From a virus: DNA of 54,107 nt. Positions 34,601 through 43,325 of this stretch are shown in pieces; positions within the stretch are counted from its first letter, which is position 1; every line of letters begins with the position of its first letter. The notes beneath the pieces were generated by a model. The model was not told the origin of the DNA, searched no databases, and saw only the letters and a list, made by a program, of their open reading frames with translations. A program made the position numbers and the translations under genes. The DNA lies in IMG/VR virus record IMGVR_UViG_3300009422_000007, positions 1-54,107 of that record; one strand, 5' to 3'.

Positions 34601-37564
34601 TTGCGTAGCCCACATGCCTCTTATTGCTGAAATATCAGCAGTATAAGATCCGTTTAGTGATGGAATTTGAAAACCATTGTCCCAATTACTACCATCCCTT
34701 GTGTTTGCTTTTATATTCTTTGTTAAAGCAGAGTCTAGCATTGCTGGTGTAAATCCGTTTACAAACGAAATATTTTGTGTTGGATTATATGCAAGTCCTG
34801 GAATTGCAGTACAATGTTCAAGTTCTAAACCAGCCTTGTTTAAAAATTCACCTTGGTGTTTAATTTCAATAGTTGAAGAGTTACTTACATCTGTTAATGA
34901 AATATTAAACTCTGTTACAAAATTTGCTACATCTCTAATAGTAGTATGATTCCAGTTATATGGTATACCATCAACTTTTACTTCAGGAGACCTTGGATCG
35001 TTTTTAACATCAATTACCATTAATGTAGTACCATAGTAATTTGGACCAAATGTACACTTATAACAGCCTTCGCTTAATGCTAGATCAAGTTTTATAAATC
35101 CATCAACTGTTGTCGCTGTTGCTACTGTAACATTATTGTGGTCTTTAATAATTATGTCTGTTAATGTTGTAGTATTAATTACTAATGGTTCGTCTGTTGC
35201 ACCTACTAACATATTATGTACAACTGTTTGATAGTTGTCATTATGTTGTACAAGTACACCAGATTTATGTCTTACTACTGTCCAATCATAGACTGGCCAA
35301 GATGTTTCTGTAAACGTTAATCCTGTTGTTGGCATCTGCGTTGCCTGTATTCTAACACTTGCCCAACTTTTTAATCTATACCAAGCTCTTAGTAAACCTG
35401 TGCTTAATCCACTGTTTACATCTGTAGGTAAGTTTGTAATTGCGTCATTCATTCTTCTAAAGTTTATTGGTCCTGGAACATCAGCATCTCTGTCACTTGA
35501 ATCTAAAAACTTTGTAGTATCTTGCAAAGTATAATTAAACAATATATCAGCAGTTTTGTTAACAGCATTATTTGTTAACTCTGTTGAAAAGTTTGCTTTA
35601 TCAAACTTAATTCTAAATCCACTCTCTTTATCTACTGATCCAGTGCCGTCTGTAAATTCAATAATAGTTGAATTCTGTCTAGTTGGAACTTCATTATATG
35701 TTTCTTTCCATAAGTCAAGTGCTACTTGATCTCTATCATACAATCTCCATAATGGAACATGGGTTTTACTTAACCTTGTCTGTGCTGGAATGACTGCTCC
35801 ATTTTTAACTTTGTATTCTAGATATGCTTTCAAACCTGCTTTAATGTACATAGACTGGCCGTCTCTTAGTTTATCAATTATAAAATGAGTACAAATACCT
35901 TGTGCATCTGCTCGGAAGATAAGAATATTATTCATATACGTTCCAGACCTTAACCATAAAGTTTGGATAGCTCGTATTCTGTTTCCTCCTCTAAATCTTG
36001 TCGCTATTAAATTAAGATCACTAATTGCAGTTCTTGCTAATTGGTTTGTTGAAAATGTGTCTGTTAAAAAGTTTTCAATAGCAGTCTCGTCACCGTTAAG
36101 TAATGCTTGATAAATTGCTTCGTTTTGTGTTTGGTCAGCAGTACCAAGAAAGAAGTCTACCATAATTCTTAAAATAGGAGTTCCAATATAATCATTAGGC
36201 TGTTGAGTTGCCCCGGCTTCGTCTTCGACTACACAAGTAATACGTCCTTTAAATGTAGTTCCATGATTAAATGCTTCTAGTGTATTCTCAAATTCAATAA
36301 TAGGTCTTAGAGCAACGTCTTTTCTATCAGTAATATCACTTTGTCTAATATTTAAAAAGTTACAAATTTCATTAATTGTATCTTTATGTGTCCATACATT
36401 TGCTCTAGAAAACGCACTTCTATTTTCAGCACCAATTGCTTGTGTAACATAATGTTTTTCGTTTATTCCTAGTATATCACCTTCCCAAGATATTTCGTCC
36501 CATGATAAATTTGTCTGGTCCCATAACGAAGTTAGCTCTGTACTATAAACTGTTCTTCTATCTTGTTGCGTAGCTGGTAAGAATCTAATACCTGCTGGAG
36601 TTCCAACACCAGCAACTTGGAAAATTCGTTGTGTATTAACTTCTGCAGACCTAAGTGTTGTTTCTGAATTTACATAGTAATCGTTTAGTACAAGTGTTAT
36701 TGACGTACCGATTGCAGGAACAAATCCTGTTCTCCATATAATAGATTCTGACACAAAGTCAAAATTAGTACCCACTACTTGTAAAACTCCGTCTACATAG
36801 ACTTCAACACTTGCTGATTTATTGTAACCAAAGTCGCCGTCTACTTCATTATTAAAGTCTACTTGTCCTGTATCATTTGCAATATGTGTTTCTGTAATTG
36901 TTCCATTGACGCTTTCTCTACCAGTAACATCTTTCTTAAACGAAACTCTCATGCCGTTTTTAAATTGCAGTACTTTGCCGTTTGCTTGTATTGGAGTTGT
37001 ATAAGTTTGTTTTCCAATAATATCAGAATTAATATTAATAGGAGCACTTGTATCTGAAACTATAGAACCTGTAAGATGTAGAATTGGTGTTTGAGGACGT
37101 ATCCACATATAGTTACTCCAGTTAATAAACTTATCTGGATTAATTGGAAGATCGTTAACACTTACTGGAACAGCAGGTTCATCATCATGCTTATCTACAA
37201 AGCCTTGTGATAATGCAATGTTATCTGATGTTAATGTATAAGTCTTGTTATCGTTTCTTCTGACTACAATACCTTCTTCTAATTGTCTTTTCTTATTATC
37301 TGCTGTTGGTAAAAAGTCGTTAACATCTTGGATAGCACTAGCAATTCCTGATGTAGGTCTTCCAATATTATAGTTTACATTTTCTATAACATTAGGTTGG
37401 AACATATCTTCGATTGTTGCTGTAAATATTTTCTTAGTAATATCAGTTTTAAATATACTAGGTAATAAATTTACTGCAAGAGGTTCTACTTTTCCTACTT
37501 CTTTTTGCTTTGGATATGTATTGTCTCCAATAACTTTGCCATTAAACTTTTTAGGGTTTGCCAT
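28637..37564 (-). CDS. Giant baseplate/virion structural protein, 2975 aa
   Basis: An uninterrupted 8.9 kb reading frame, about one sixth of the window. The N-terminus (LLPSIFKTDITKKIFTAT, then a segment on a W-S-N-Y-M-W-I pattern near 150) resembles large structural proteins of marine T4-like phages encoded just after gp6. Its position equals that of T4 gene 7 (1032 aa), the baseplate wedge initiator. It is largely soluble and beta-rich with repeated W-x-x-G and R-x-N-G segments; no enzymatic motif is evident. It starts five bases after the gp6 stop. The structural assignment is secure by context; equivalence with gp7 is inferred. Confidence 0.85.
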   Translation of the reverse strand: MANPKKFNGKVIGDNTYPKQKEVGKVEPLAVNLLPSIFKTDITKKIFTATIEDMFQPNVIENVNYNIGRPTSGIASAIQDVNDFLPTADNKKRQLEEGIVVRRNDNKTYTLTSDNIALSQGFVDKHDDEPAVPVSVNDLPINPDKFINWSNYMWIRPQTPILHLTGSIVSDTSAPININSDIIGKQTYTTPIQANGKVLQFKNGMRVSFKKDVTGRESVNGTITETHIANDTGQVDFNNEVDGDFGYNKSASVEVYVDGVLQVVGTNFDFVSESIIWRTGFVPAIGTSITLVLNDYYVNSETTLRSAEVNTQRIFQVAGVGTPAGIRFLPATQQDRRTVYSTELTSLWDQTNLSWDEISWEGDILGINEKHYVTQAIGAENRSAFSRANVWTHKDTINEICNFLNIRQSDITDRKDVALRPIIEFENTLEAFNHGTTFKGRITCVVEDEAGATQQPNDYIGTPILRIMVDFFLGTADQTQNEAIYQALLNGDETAIENFLTDTFSTNQLARTAISDLNLIATRFRGGNRIRAIQTLWLRSGTYMNNILIFRADAQGICTHFIIDKLRDGQSMYIKAGLKAYLEYKVKNGAVIPAQTRLSKTHVPLWRLYDRDQVALDLWKETYNEVPTRQNSTIIEFTDGTGSVDKESGFRIKFDKANFSTELTNNAVNKTADILFNYTLQDTTKFLDSSDRDADVPGPINFRRMNDAITNLPTDVNSGLSTGLLRAWYRLKSWASVRIQATQMPTTGLTFTETSWPVYDWTVVRHKSGVLVQHNDNYQTVVHNMLVGATDEPLVINTTTLTDIIIKDHNNVTVATATTVDGFIKLDLALSEGCYKCTFGPNYYGTTLMVIDVKNDPRSPEVKVDGIPYNWNHTTIRDVANFVTEFNISLTDVSNSSTIEIKHQGEFLNKAGLELEHCTAIPGLAYNPTQNISFVNGFTPAMLDSALTKNIKANTRDGSNWDNGFQIPSLNGSYTADISAIRGMWATQRLNPSLGEAVINRSMNSWRWHRRFIKLVETYNNTYDVTTSNSREILDLLLDQLNIEVNRNSPDSESGMVFSTTNMLKVDYTIAGASETTFAINVGSSTLALDEYDPDHVYVYIDNILQITGYTVTSPNVVFDTPVDVASIVSIYYRGLSTPLLSGMPASPTKLGLKALTKPELIRERWGDFDRFLIIRHDGSKVMAHQDNIYSAPDARDYLILELERRIYVSCTPLSDEATRENAGLYASPTVTPLRSLAEVRWFQSNDIDFRDRTQDFDFTDPWTWNYSGESWRGMYVRLFGTYQPDSRPWEILKFTNKPTWWDSHYQWGDATQRIALEQALTTGLISEPGTPLVYDMSVKRDYPNGFPVTNSARLISPKEWLGITVTEDAAGAPWEIGSYGVWEDLWARSSAGAYHQILDKIGNKETVNEAIEKGINPYIVSNKNNSTEALGTYSIFPDVPFVQLRPTVGIGALLFENNKELNFPGSEVINEIESLGVVLMFGMGGYSNQEAKFKMPHAKFADGTFVPEEDFNLTLDEGVATNELRYSAVRLEREDAGFRVYGFDPEERYFNIVLPIKEGPTGSASGTYQRKVTTDTDTFTFFKQHVQDVTKVSYGHKFETKQELYEFFIGLQELQVRNGLVFDSLNSRGTVGNWEQVALDAMTWIGENWGTDTFWLGGPIDSSGFLYEHQQGHLDKLDNDLTRRGKIVFSDGKLAQPSDLLISRNYNDKQDLVEITSQKQVTFIDFSIRSYDHVFFFNNSTRFGDVINNSQLQFRLPSMKLIARRTRGWDGKPFAQGVVVTNTGLLPGFESLTDDVIKSRESEKSQFNTFLSDVSKGDIIPDKKSIIEEIIADESVEFAFKQGLISASGTNLAIEALFRNSAIDIPGVLQDLEINEQWMFTDGEFGKLGNRKVWEIEIRAEDVTSTRQVIRFKEGKNDVDLKSDNIIDILKNDSRWVTRSNDVNFPVIPRSTLTADYVAKNNWLPSAGVGNLIETNVQKRSVNELFGSDISVFNDDNFERLNELRSFSKFNLYKEQDRVWNNAILYQALVPITGGPTTAFNSAQWTVVTEDAITNPPSVWLSDFDFKDFTSTETGETEVSWNILKGTVPTLISEICPNADPQFAESKVTFANAHGLAVDDMLLILGTNEDPIRTFHIVTKVIDSYNILIPTRVSTKIENLVAIIMMNTKGKTTADLPTDFTNIAVGTKFYLEPDSTAQGEYTVYEFNGTAWEINQEATTLTGDMVNSKAIDSITLLDGTTGNKLTNIELFDPYKGFTIDEVTQYLDYRQGADPAVYNIDEFGNPELDATTYWETIQVGKLWWDTSKLRYAEYEQRDNIEYRANYWGEQFADSEVEIYEWSSSDEEPSVDTHPNARVDMSSGDPVIRYTQNEEYTRNGALVTKYYFWTKNPSDTPSNVTRPYSALAIQSSLNSPDVAGITWASPIATSALVVSNLNSFLSTRKSVILRIVERDDGLQQHVNSLLVSEGKSGSVIPEYLFRRLKTSIAGRDNYRRTNALKIWAPNTVYNEGDYIINFDYSSEVSISTNYNERDIPIIGFLNDTREIVEAVFRPKYAIDGNGDLADVNGTVLATSTDPKLEQKKKLHRPMLVTRSGGFTSTTDYVADVTSDWNMIVSGATALQRDGGLTGGYQAVIPARRRVPDTKLHPLRRYGNQYTPLPQTWYKNVREARRNLVYSANKYLLQVNSVNKATFDAHLLTYQPLFGPYIKDLTPYWEYVDYFASGYIEGSEQMFVSDLSEITTITDDITVFGLLDANGELDRSFNKDGLDIELVYQRNGTIQFLDSVWDGTLGDAWDTARWDKYPWDEDGSEVLESIMTALRQDLLVGSDVGFFNVFFFDMVKESLNQIPSSNWAIKTTYLDISKTSGSDLRTISLFYDRLSEQVETYVKEVKPFHTKIANFNNKISTTQTINVGIEETLSMSIETSEFQLSVDVDETNFAILTDEDGNTINFLNPDKSTVTLTDANPDGEVGFVPS

Positions 37565-37569
37565 TTATA

Positions 37570-40500
37570 TTAAATCCTTTTTGGTAGCGGAACTTGATCT
37601 GTTGTAATAATCTCGATATTATCAGCCGTTGCACTACTAATGAATAGTTCGTTCTCTTCGCATTTGATTTGAAAAATATCACTAACAGCCATATCTGCTT
37701 GCACAGGTACTAAAGCAACACTTGAAACTACACCAGATAGTTGTTGATGTATCCAGGATGCCATGTCTGTAAAATAAAACGTTTCTCCAAATTCCCAGTT
37801 ATCTACAGAAAAGTATTGGTTAATAGATCTAATAACTCTACTTCTAACTTCTGCATTACTTACTTTTGTTCCATCACTCTTTGTAACTCGTATTGTTACT
37901 TGGTCTCTAATATTTGAATTCTCTCCAAATATAACTTTATATTTTATTGGGTGGAATACAATAGTATCACTTACACTTTTAAAAGGAGCAATACTAGACA
38001 TAAAGTCTTCTAGTTCAGATGATGTTACAGGAATTGGCTTGTCATCAAATTCTGTTCCTGTTTCTAACCAGTTTCTAAAATTTGAATCATATTCGTCTGT
38101 TAAAATAAACATGTCAATAATATTAGTAGTTGTTGCATCTACTCTATTCTCTCTTAAAGGAACATGATTATGTTGTATTGTTAAACTCTTACGTCCAGTA
38201 ACATTAATGGATGGACTTGTTACATCATCATCCGCTCTTGGTGAAAGAGTAAACTGTCCTTGTGCGTCATCAAATTCTTTTTCCATTAATTCTATTGTTT
38301 GTGTTACTCCACTAAGTGTAAAAATTAAATTAAACAAATTTGGATTTGTTGGAATTAAATCATCACTAATACCAGGAAGTTGAACTATAACACGTTTAGG
38401 ATCATACCTACCATCATCTAGTGTAAAATATTCTGATACTTCAAGTTCTGCTTTTTTAGTAACACCTGGATTATTAGCACCACTGTTTGAAAGTATTTGT
38501 ACAGTATCTTTAATAACACGTCTAGTTACAGCATCTAATGACTGTCCAAACTTCTGATTATGAAATACTATTTGCTGTTCGCTTCCAAGTACTACAATAT
38601 CACGTCTTGTAGTTAATGTCCACTTATTACCTTCGTTAGCATGTGTTAAACGTAGTAACCAACTTGATCCGTTAACAGAGCCATCATAGATTCCAGTAGT
38701 AATTATTTCATCAGCATTTACAATCTTCCATACATCATTAACATTATCATACTTTAGTCCAAAGTTTCTTTGTGCTTTGAACTCATCAAGTATGTTACGT
38801 TTCTCTCCATCTGTAAACACTACTCTTAAATTTGGCATCCAGTTTACTACATCTTGGTTAGCTGAGATACCTTTTATGAAAATTGCACCTTCTCCGTTTG
38901 CACGTCTACCTGTGTTTATTCCGTCTGGCGATGTTAAGCCAAATCCATCTCTAAACACATCTTGTACTTTATAGTATCCTAAATCTGCTAACTTGACTAA
39001 AGAGTTTTTCTTTAAAGTTCTTATATCTGTTTCAACTGCACTTCTGCCAATTCTTCTAGGAGCAACATCATTTGTAAAGTATCCATGACTTGATCCAATT
39101 GTTGTATCTACTGTTACCCACTTAACTGGTACTGTAGGTGTAATTGGTAAAAATCTACGATAGTATAATTGATGCAATGGACGATATTGCATGCCGTCTA
39201 AAAGCCATTTATAAAGTTTATTTGTTCCTACTGAATCAGATATCTTACTATCTATAGTTGATTCGTTTGTGTATATAAATGCATCATCTGCTAAACTAAT
39301 TACAGGTCTGTATGTTGCAGTTGGATCAGCCAAATCTGCATATAAACTTTGTCCTGTGTGAATTCTGTTTACTGATTTTATTCTTGAAATGCCTGATACT
39401 TTTCCTTGCGGATAGTTATTATAATCATCAGCAGTAATCATTCTGTTTTGACTAGAAGCGGTTCTACTTGCATTATTTCTAATTTCTTCAAGTGACTCGC
39501 TTTCAATACCTGCTAAGTTATTTTTAGGACTAATGTTACAGATTAGTTCTTGTGTTTTACCTAAAGAGTCTACATAAACTAAATTTAAGTTTATTTCTGA
39601 TGTATCGTTCTTTTGTATTAAAAAGTCCTCGTTAGCACTAACTCTAAACCAAATTCTAATTTTACCAGTTGGTATATTACCAAATGATCCGTTACCAAAT
39701 TTAATTGATACTTGGTCGTTTGTTCTTGTAATTACTTCAAATATGTTTCTTGACTCTTTATCAATGTCGTTAAATGCAATGTTACTTCCTACAGCACTTT
39801 GTACTTGCTCCCAACTTGTTAACGGAGTTCCAGTATCATCAACAGTTTGTACCCATATATCACTATCATTGATATTATCTACATTAATATCAATTACTCT
39901 GTTTTCAACTACATTATTAATAGTAACATCTTGGAATAATAATTCTCCTTGCTTACAGTTAAAGAACCAACCATTTGAATCTCCTGCAAAGCCTGTACCA
40001 TCGTTATTAAACATGAGACTCTTTGTATTTTGCGGAGTAGGTGCTCTTTCAAGTAATGCTCCATTTAGTAGTTCTACAGGGATAATATCAAATACATATG
40101 CCTCACCTGACCTACTAGTTAAGGAAACATTCTCTATTAAATTAGAGTCTTCTGTTTCATCAAATTCATAAATTTCTCTTGTTAACGCACCTGATTGAAA
40201 TGTGCTTATTGGTCTTCCAACAGGATTGCTTTTATTAAATGCTTCATTTAATATTAAATTATATTGTTCTTGGAAGTCGCTATTTAAAGGGTCAGCCCAT
40301 ACAATGCTCTCGCCTGCTAAGTTTACTCCTCTACTGTCGTAAATTTCTTGTGAGGATGCAATACTATTAATTCTTAAAAAGCCTTCTGCTGTTTTATTTC
40401 TATGAGGCTTATAACCAATTTGTCTAGCAATAGATAATACGTTTTCTCTTACTTCAGCAGTTTCTAAGAAAGTTTCTCTTAAATTTAAATCTGATCTAAA

Positions 40501-40728
40501 TGCTAAATTTTGTCCTAAAAAAGAAATTAAATCAACAAGTGCAACATACTCACTACTGTTAATAAAGTCATTAAAGTCTTCTCCGTAGTTTACTTGTATG
40601 TGGTTTAGTAATGCTTCACGCAATGACTCAAAGTCATATGCTTTGAAATCTGCGTTAACTAAATTTCTATAATTATTAAGCCAACTCTCTGCGGCGTTTA
40701 ATTGACTAAGACGCTTTGTCTGGCTCAT
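37570..40728 (-). CDS. 6: Baseplate wedge protein gp6
   Basis: A 1052-residue T4 gp6-type baseplate J-family protein. The N-terminal region (YGEDFNDFINSSEYVALVDL, then NLAFRSDLNLRETFLETAE and ARQIGYKPHRN, about residues 50-115) is the hallmark of gp6. It is larger than T4 gp6 (660 aa). gp6 forms the ring that holds the baseplate wedges together with gp7 and gp25. The ATG shares one base with the gp25 stop (TAATG), so translation is coupled to gp25. Confidence 0.92.
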   Translation of the reverse strand: MSQTKRLSQLNAAESWLNNYRNLVNADFKAYDFESLREALLNHIQVNYGEDFNDFINSSEYVALVDLISFLGQNLAFRSDLNLRETFLETAEVRENVLSIARQIGYKPHRNKTAEGFLRINSIASSQEIYDSRGVNLAGESIVWADPLNSDFQEQYNLILNEAFNKSNPVGRPISTFQSGALTREIYEFDETEDSNLIENVSLTSRSGEAYVFDIIPVELLNGALLERAPTPQNTKSLMFNNDGTGFAGDSNGWFFNCKQGELLFQDVTINNVVENRVIDINVDNINDSDIWVQTVDDTGTPLTSWEQVQSAVGSNIAFNDIDKESRNIFEVITRTNDQVSIKFGNGSFGNIPTGKIRIWFRVSANEDFLIQKNDTSEINLNLVYVDSLGKTQELICNISPKNNLAGIESESLEEIRNNASRTASSQNRMITADDYNNYPQGKVSGISRIKSVNRIHTGQSLYADLADPTATYRPVISLADDAFIYTNESTIDSKISDSVGTNKLYKWLLDGMQYRPLHQLYYRRFLPITPTVPVKWVTVDTTIGSSHGYFTNDVAPRRIGRSAVETDIRTLKKNSLVKLADLGYYKVQDVFRDGFGLTSPDGINTGRRANGEGAIFIKGISANQDVVNWMPNLRVVFTDGEKRNILDEFKAQRNFGLKYDNVNDVWKIVNADEIITTGIYDGSVNGSSWLLRLTHANEGNKWTLTTRRDIVVLGSEQQIVFHNQKFGQSLDAVTRRVIKDTVQILSNSGANNPGVTKKAELEVSEYFTLDDGRYDPKRVIVQLPGISDDLIPTNPNLFNLIFTLSGVTQTIELMEKEFDDAQGQFTLSPRADDDVTSPSINVTGRKSLTIQHNHVPLRENRVDATTTNIIDMFILTDEYDSNFRNWLETGTEFDDKPIPVTSSELEDFMSSIAPFKSVSDTIVFHPIKYKVIFGENSNIRDQVTIRVTKSDGTKVSNAEVRSRVIRSINQYFSVDNWEFGETFYFTDMASWIHQQLSGVVSSVALVPVQADMAVSDIFQIKCEENELFISSATADNIEIITTDQVPLPKRI

Positions 40729-41102
40729 TAAAATTCTCCCTTGTCAAATTCCAGAGGAAGTGTTGTTACTTCATTTTCTGGACGGTATATTAGTGTTACA
40801 TCAACAGTAACTGAATGTTCGCTATCTAGTGTATTTACTTCTACAAATTCCCATCTAGGGTCTTCGGAAATAATCCTGACAACATCATTTCTAATTAATG
40901 CTCTTGTGTTATCGTCTAAAGGATCAAAAAGTAATTCCCATATAATACTACCATGTGACGGTAACATAATACGTTCACCTAATTTTGTACCAAACTGATT
41001 TAATAAATCTCGTTTAGCTAAGTCAAAATCTGTTAACACTGGTTTTGAAAAACTAGTGCCTATCGTACTGTATCCTTTGTATTTTGTTGTCAATGTAGTC
41101 AT
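40728..41102 (-). CDS. 25: Baseplate wedge protein gp25
   Basis: A 124-residue protein of the GPW/gp25 family (T4 gp25 is 132 aa). Features are a conserved N-terminal strand after FSKPVLTDFDLAKRDLLNQF, GERIMLPSHGSIIWELLFDP (43-61) and the EDPR motif (80-83), which corresponds to the family's EPR core. It anchors the sheath-like end of the baseplate wedge in the gp6-gp7-gp25-gp53 complex. Its ATG lies five bases after a minus-strand CTAAATA late box without a ribosome site, so a leaderless message is predicted for the start of the gp25-gp6 unit. Confidence 0.93.
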   Translation of the reverse strand: MTTLTTKYKGYSTIGTSFSKPVLTDFDLAKRDLLNQFGTKLGERIMLPSHGSIIWELLFDPLDDNTRALIRNDVVRIISEDPRWEFVEVNTLDSEHSVTVDVTLIYRPENEVTTLPLEFDKGEF

Positions 41103-41107
41103 AACTA

Positions 41108-41114
41108 TATTTAG
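41108..41114 (-). promoter_or_regulatory. Late promoter box CTAAATA (minus), 5 nt from ATG of gp25
   Basis: CTAAATA on the minus strand ends five bases before the gp25 ATG, in the 39-base gap between gp5 and gp25. It matches the spacing seen at 857, 9367 and 9982. Confidence 0.6.
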
Positions 41115-41141
41115 CCAGCTTATTATACTGGGTTATTACTC

Positions 41142-43325
41142 CTATGCTGTTGTAGGTGCATTTGGTGGATTGTTTTCATCTGTATGTGGATTTCCGTGTT
41201 TATTTTGTAGAGATGCAACCTGCGTTACAGAAGATCCCGGAGGAATCTTTCCTATATTTAAAAAGAAACTTCTTTCAAATTGTGCTCGTTGCAGTTTATT
41301 AGGAGGAAGATATTTTGACTGTAATCTTTTACCTGTTTGTGGTCCATTTCCTAGTTCAGTTTTCCACTGATCGTTTTGTGGCTGACGCAATCTTTGTTTC
41401 ATAAAGCTCTTTGTATCAGCATTAACTCCCTCTGTCATTAATTCGCTTGCAGACTTCTTAGCACCTTGTACTTCTCCGGTCATTGCATACTTTGCTTCTG
41501 CGTTACGTTGAGAACCGTTTGGAGTATAATGCGAGTTTGCCCATATAGTAGCAATGTCTTTATGTTGTGGTCTACCATCGCCGCTTGCTTTTCCGCTATC
41601 AACTAATGCATCTGCCATTCTGTAAGCCTTACTTGGATTTCCAAATGAAGCCATGCATAACGCATCAAACATTGTTTGCGTAATACAAACAGTATCATTT
41701 CCAATACGTTTAATAATTCTCTGTCTTAGAGGAGGTGTTATATGTCTATCAATAATTTGTCTACTTGCAATTCTTGCTTCTGCTTCACTAGGTCCATTGA
41801 CTAATGCTTGTTTTATACTTCCGTCTAGTTTACTTGCTGGATTTTGCGGTCCCCAAATATCTATCCTAGTTCCATACCCAATGCTATAACCTTGAAAGTC
41901 TGCATACATTATTCCTCTATATGCTTCTCTACTTTTCATCATATCAAATGCTTTGTCACTCATTACTGCACCTTTTATACTTAAAGCAGGCATACACGAA
42001 ACAGCATCAGCAGAAACTAAAATTCCTGTTTGTTGTGATACTAATTCACCTTCTGCATTTTCTACAGGTTCTAATGTTTCATAACTTTCTGGTGCTGGTG
42101 CTACTGTTGGATTACCTGGTATACTGGCAAGAACTGCTGTTGGAGATTCAGGACTTAATGTTCCAACTGGTAGAGATATTTCTTCCCCTCCCTCAAACTT
42201 TCCATGTCCTGCCCACGGCTCGTGTTCTGGCACTCTAGCAGAAACACTTTCTCCTACTAGTTCATTAACAATATGATTATGTACTTCAGGCTTTGATGCT
42301 TTTCCTGCTACAGGCCCGTTCATATCAATTCTTGTAGCAGTTTCTTTATATGTTGCCGCAACATTAACGTCCATATTAGTAGCAGACGTTTCAAACAAAC
42401 CTTTGGCGGCTGTTACATTATAACTCTCTCCTGTTTCAAATCTAGTATGTTCTTTAGACTTAACATTAATGTCCTTTACTGCTTCTACATTTATATTCTT
42501 ACCGGCATGCATGTTAATATTTTCTTCAGCATGTAAAGAGATATCTTTCTTTGAGTATAAATCAATATTACCTTCCTCGTCCATCTCAATCCAAGCAGTA
42601 CCTGTTGCATTAATAATATTAATATAGCCACCTTCTTCATGCATTTGTATTTGATGTCCTGAAGAAGTACGAAGACGTATTTGTCCATCTAATCCTTCCT
42701 CTCCGTCATCTAACATAAAGCTATGTTGATTTGGACTTAATATCCCATACACTAAACCAGGATGTGTTTTGTTATCTCTAAATGGTCCTGCGTTAGATTG
42801 TCCTCTTCGTAAATCTTTGTCTATGCCTTGCTCGCTTAATCTAAAACTAGTAGGGTGTTCTGGCCTACGCATAATATTTTTATCTGCTGTATTAAATCTA
42901 TTTCTATCACCAATAGGTTTAACTAATCCTTCGTGTGTGGATCCTGATGCTACACCTGGTAATGCATGTGTCTTGTCATCATGTGGCATACAAGCCCACC
43001 ATACTCCTAAGTTTTTATCTCCGTTAATAAAAGAACATATTACCCAAACATTTAAATCTGGCGGAACATGCCATATACCATAAGCTCTATCTGTTTCTTC
43101 AAAAGCTGTAGCACTCTTTGATGGTTTTTCTGCTTGGTGATTTGATGATCCTGCAAACGGAGGACAGTACTTGACTTTTCTCCATGACTGAGGTTTATCC
43201 TCATCACCTAAGAACTCTTTTATGTAGACTTGCAAAACACCCATGCCATAAGGATCAGTATTGTCTTTAACTTTACCTAAGTACACTCCTGTTAAATTGT
43301 CACCGTCACTAAAAGGATTTGCCAT
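41142..43325 (-). CDS. 5: Baseplate hub/tail spike gp5 with C-terminal lysozyme
   Basis: A 727-residue central spike protein. Residues 10-120 are the N-terminal OB-fold (GVYLGKVKDNTDPYGMGVLQV). About 195-335 form the spike with VgrG-like triple-stranded beta-helix repeats (KDISLHAEENI, NMHAGKNINVEA, VKDINVKS). About 340-450 is a Pro/Glu-rich linker. Residues 455-570 are a T4-lysozyme-like (GH24) domain: catalytic Glu467 and Asp476 in E-x8-D spacing, Ser481 in place of the Thr, then IGYGT. T4 gp5 has the lysozyme before the beta-helix, so domain order differs. It pierces the outer membrane and locally degrades peptidoglycan. TAATG coupling to the preceding gene. Confidence 0.9.
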   Translation of the reverse strand: MANPFSDGDNLTGVYLGKVKDNTDPYGMGVLQVYIKEFLGDEDKPQSWRKVKYCPPFAGSSNHQAEKPSKSATAFEETDRAYGIWHVPPDLNVWVICSFINGDKNLGVWWACMPHDDKTHALPGVASGSTHEGLVKPIGDRNRFNTADKNIMRRPEHPTSFRLSEQGIDKDLRRGQSNAGPFRDNKTHPGLVYGILSPNQHSFMLDDGEEGLDGQIRLRTSSGHQIQMHEEGGYINIINATGTAWIEMDEEGNIDLYSKKDISLHAEENINMHAGKNINVEAVKDINVKSKEHTRFETGESYNVTAAKGLFETSATNMDVNVAATYKETATRIDMNGPVAGKASKPEVHNHIVNELVGESVSARVPEHEPWAGHGKFEGGEEISLPVGTLSPESPTAVLASIPGNPTVAPAPESYETLEPVENAEGELVSQQTGILVSADAVSCMPALSIKGAVMSDKAFDMMKSREAYRGIMYADFQGYSIGYGTRIDIWGPQNPASKLDGSIKQALVNGPSEAEARIASRQIIDRHITPPLRQRIIKRIGNDTVCITQTMFDALCMASFGNPSKAYRMADALVDSGKASGDGRPQHKDIATIWANSHYTPNGSQRNAEAKYAMTGEVQGAKKSASELMTEGVNADTKSFMKQRLRQPQNDQWKTELGNGPQTGKRLQSKYLPPNKLQRAQFERSFFLNIGKIPPGSSVTQVASLQNKHGNPHTDENNPPNAPTTA

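Noticed and set aside
29341-36900. Several open frames on the + strand opposite the giant gene
   Set aside because: All lie within the 2975-codon gene, lack ribosome sites and have low-complexity, Leu/Ser/Cys-rich products typical of antisense frames.
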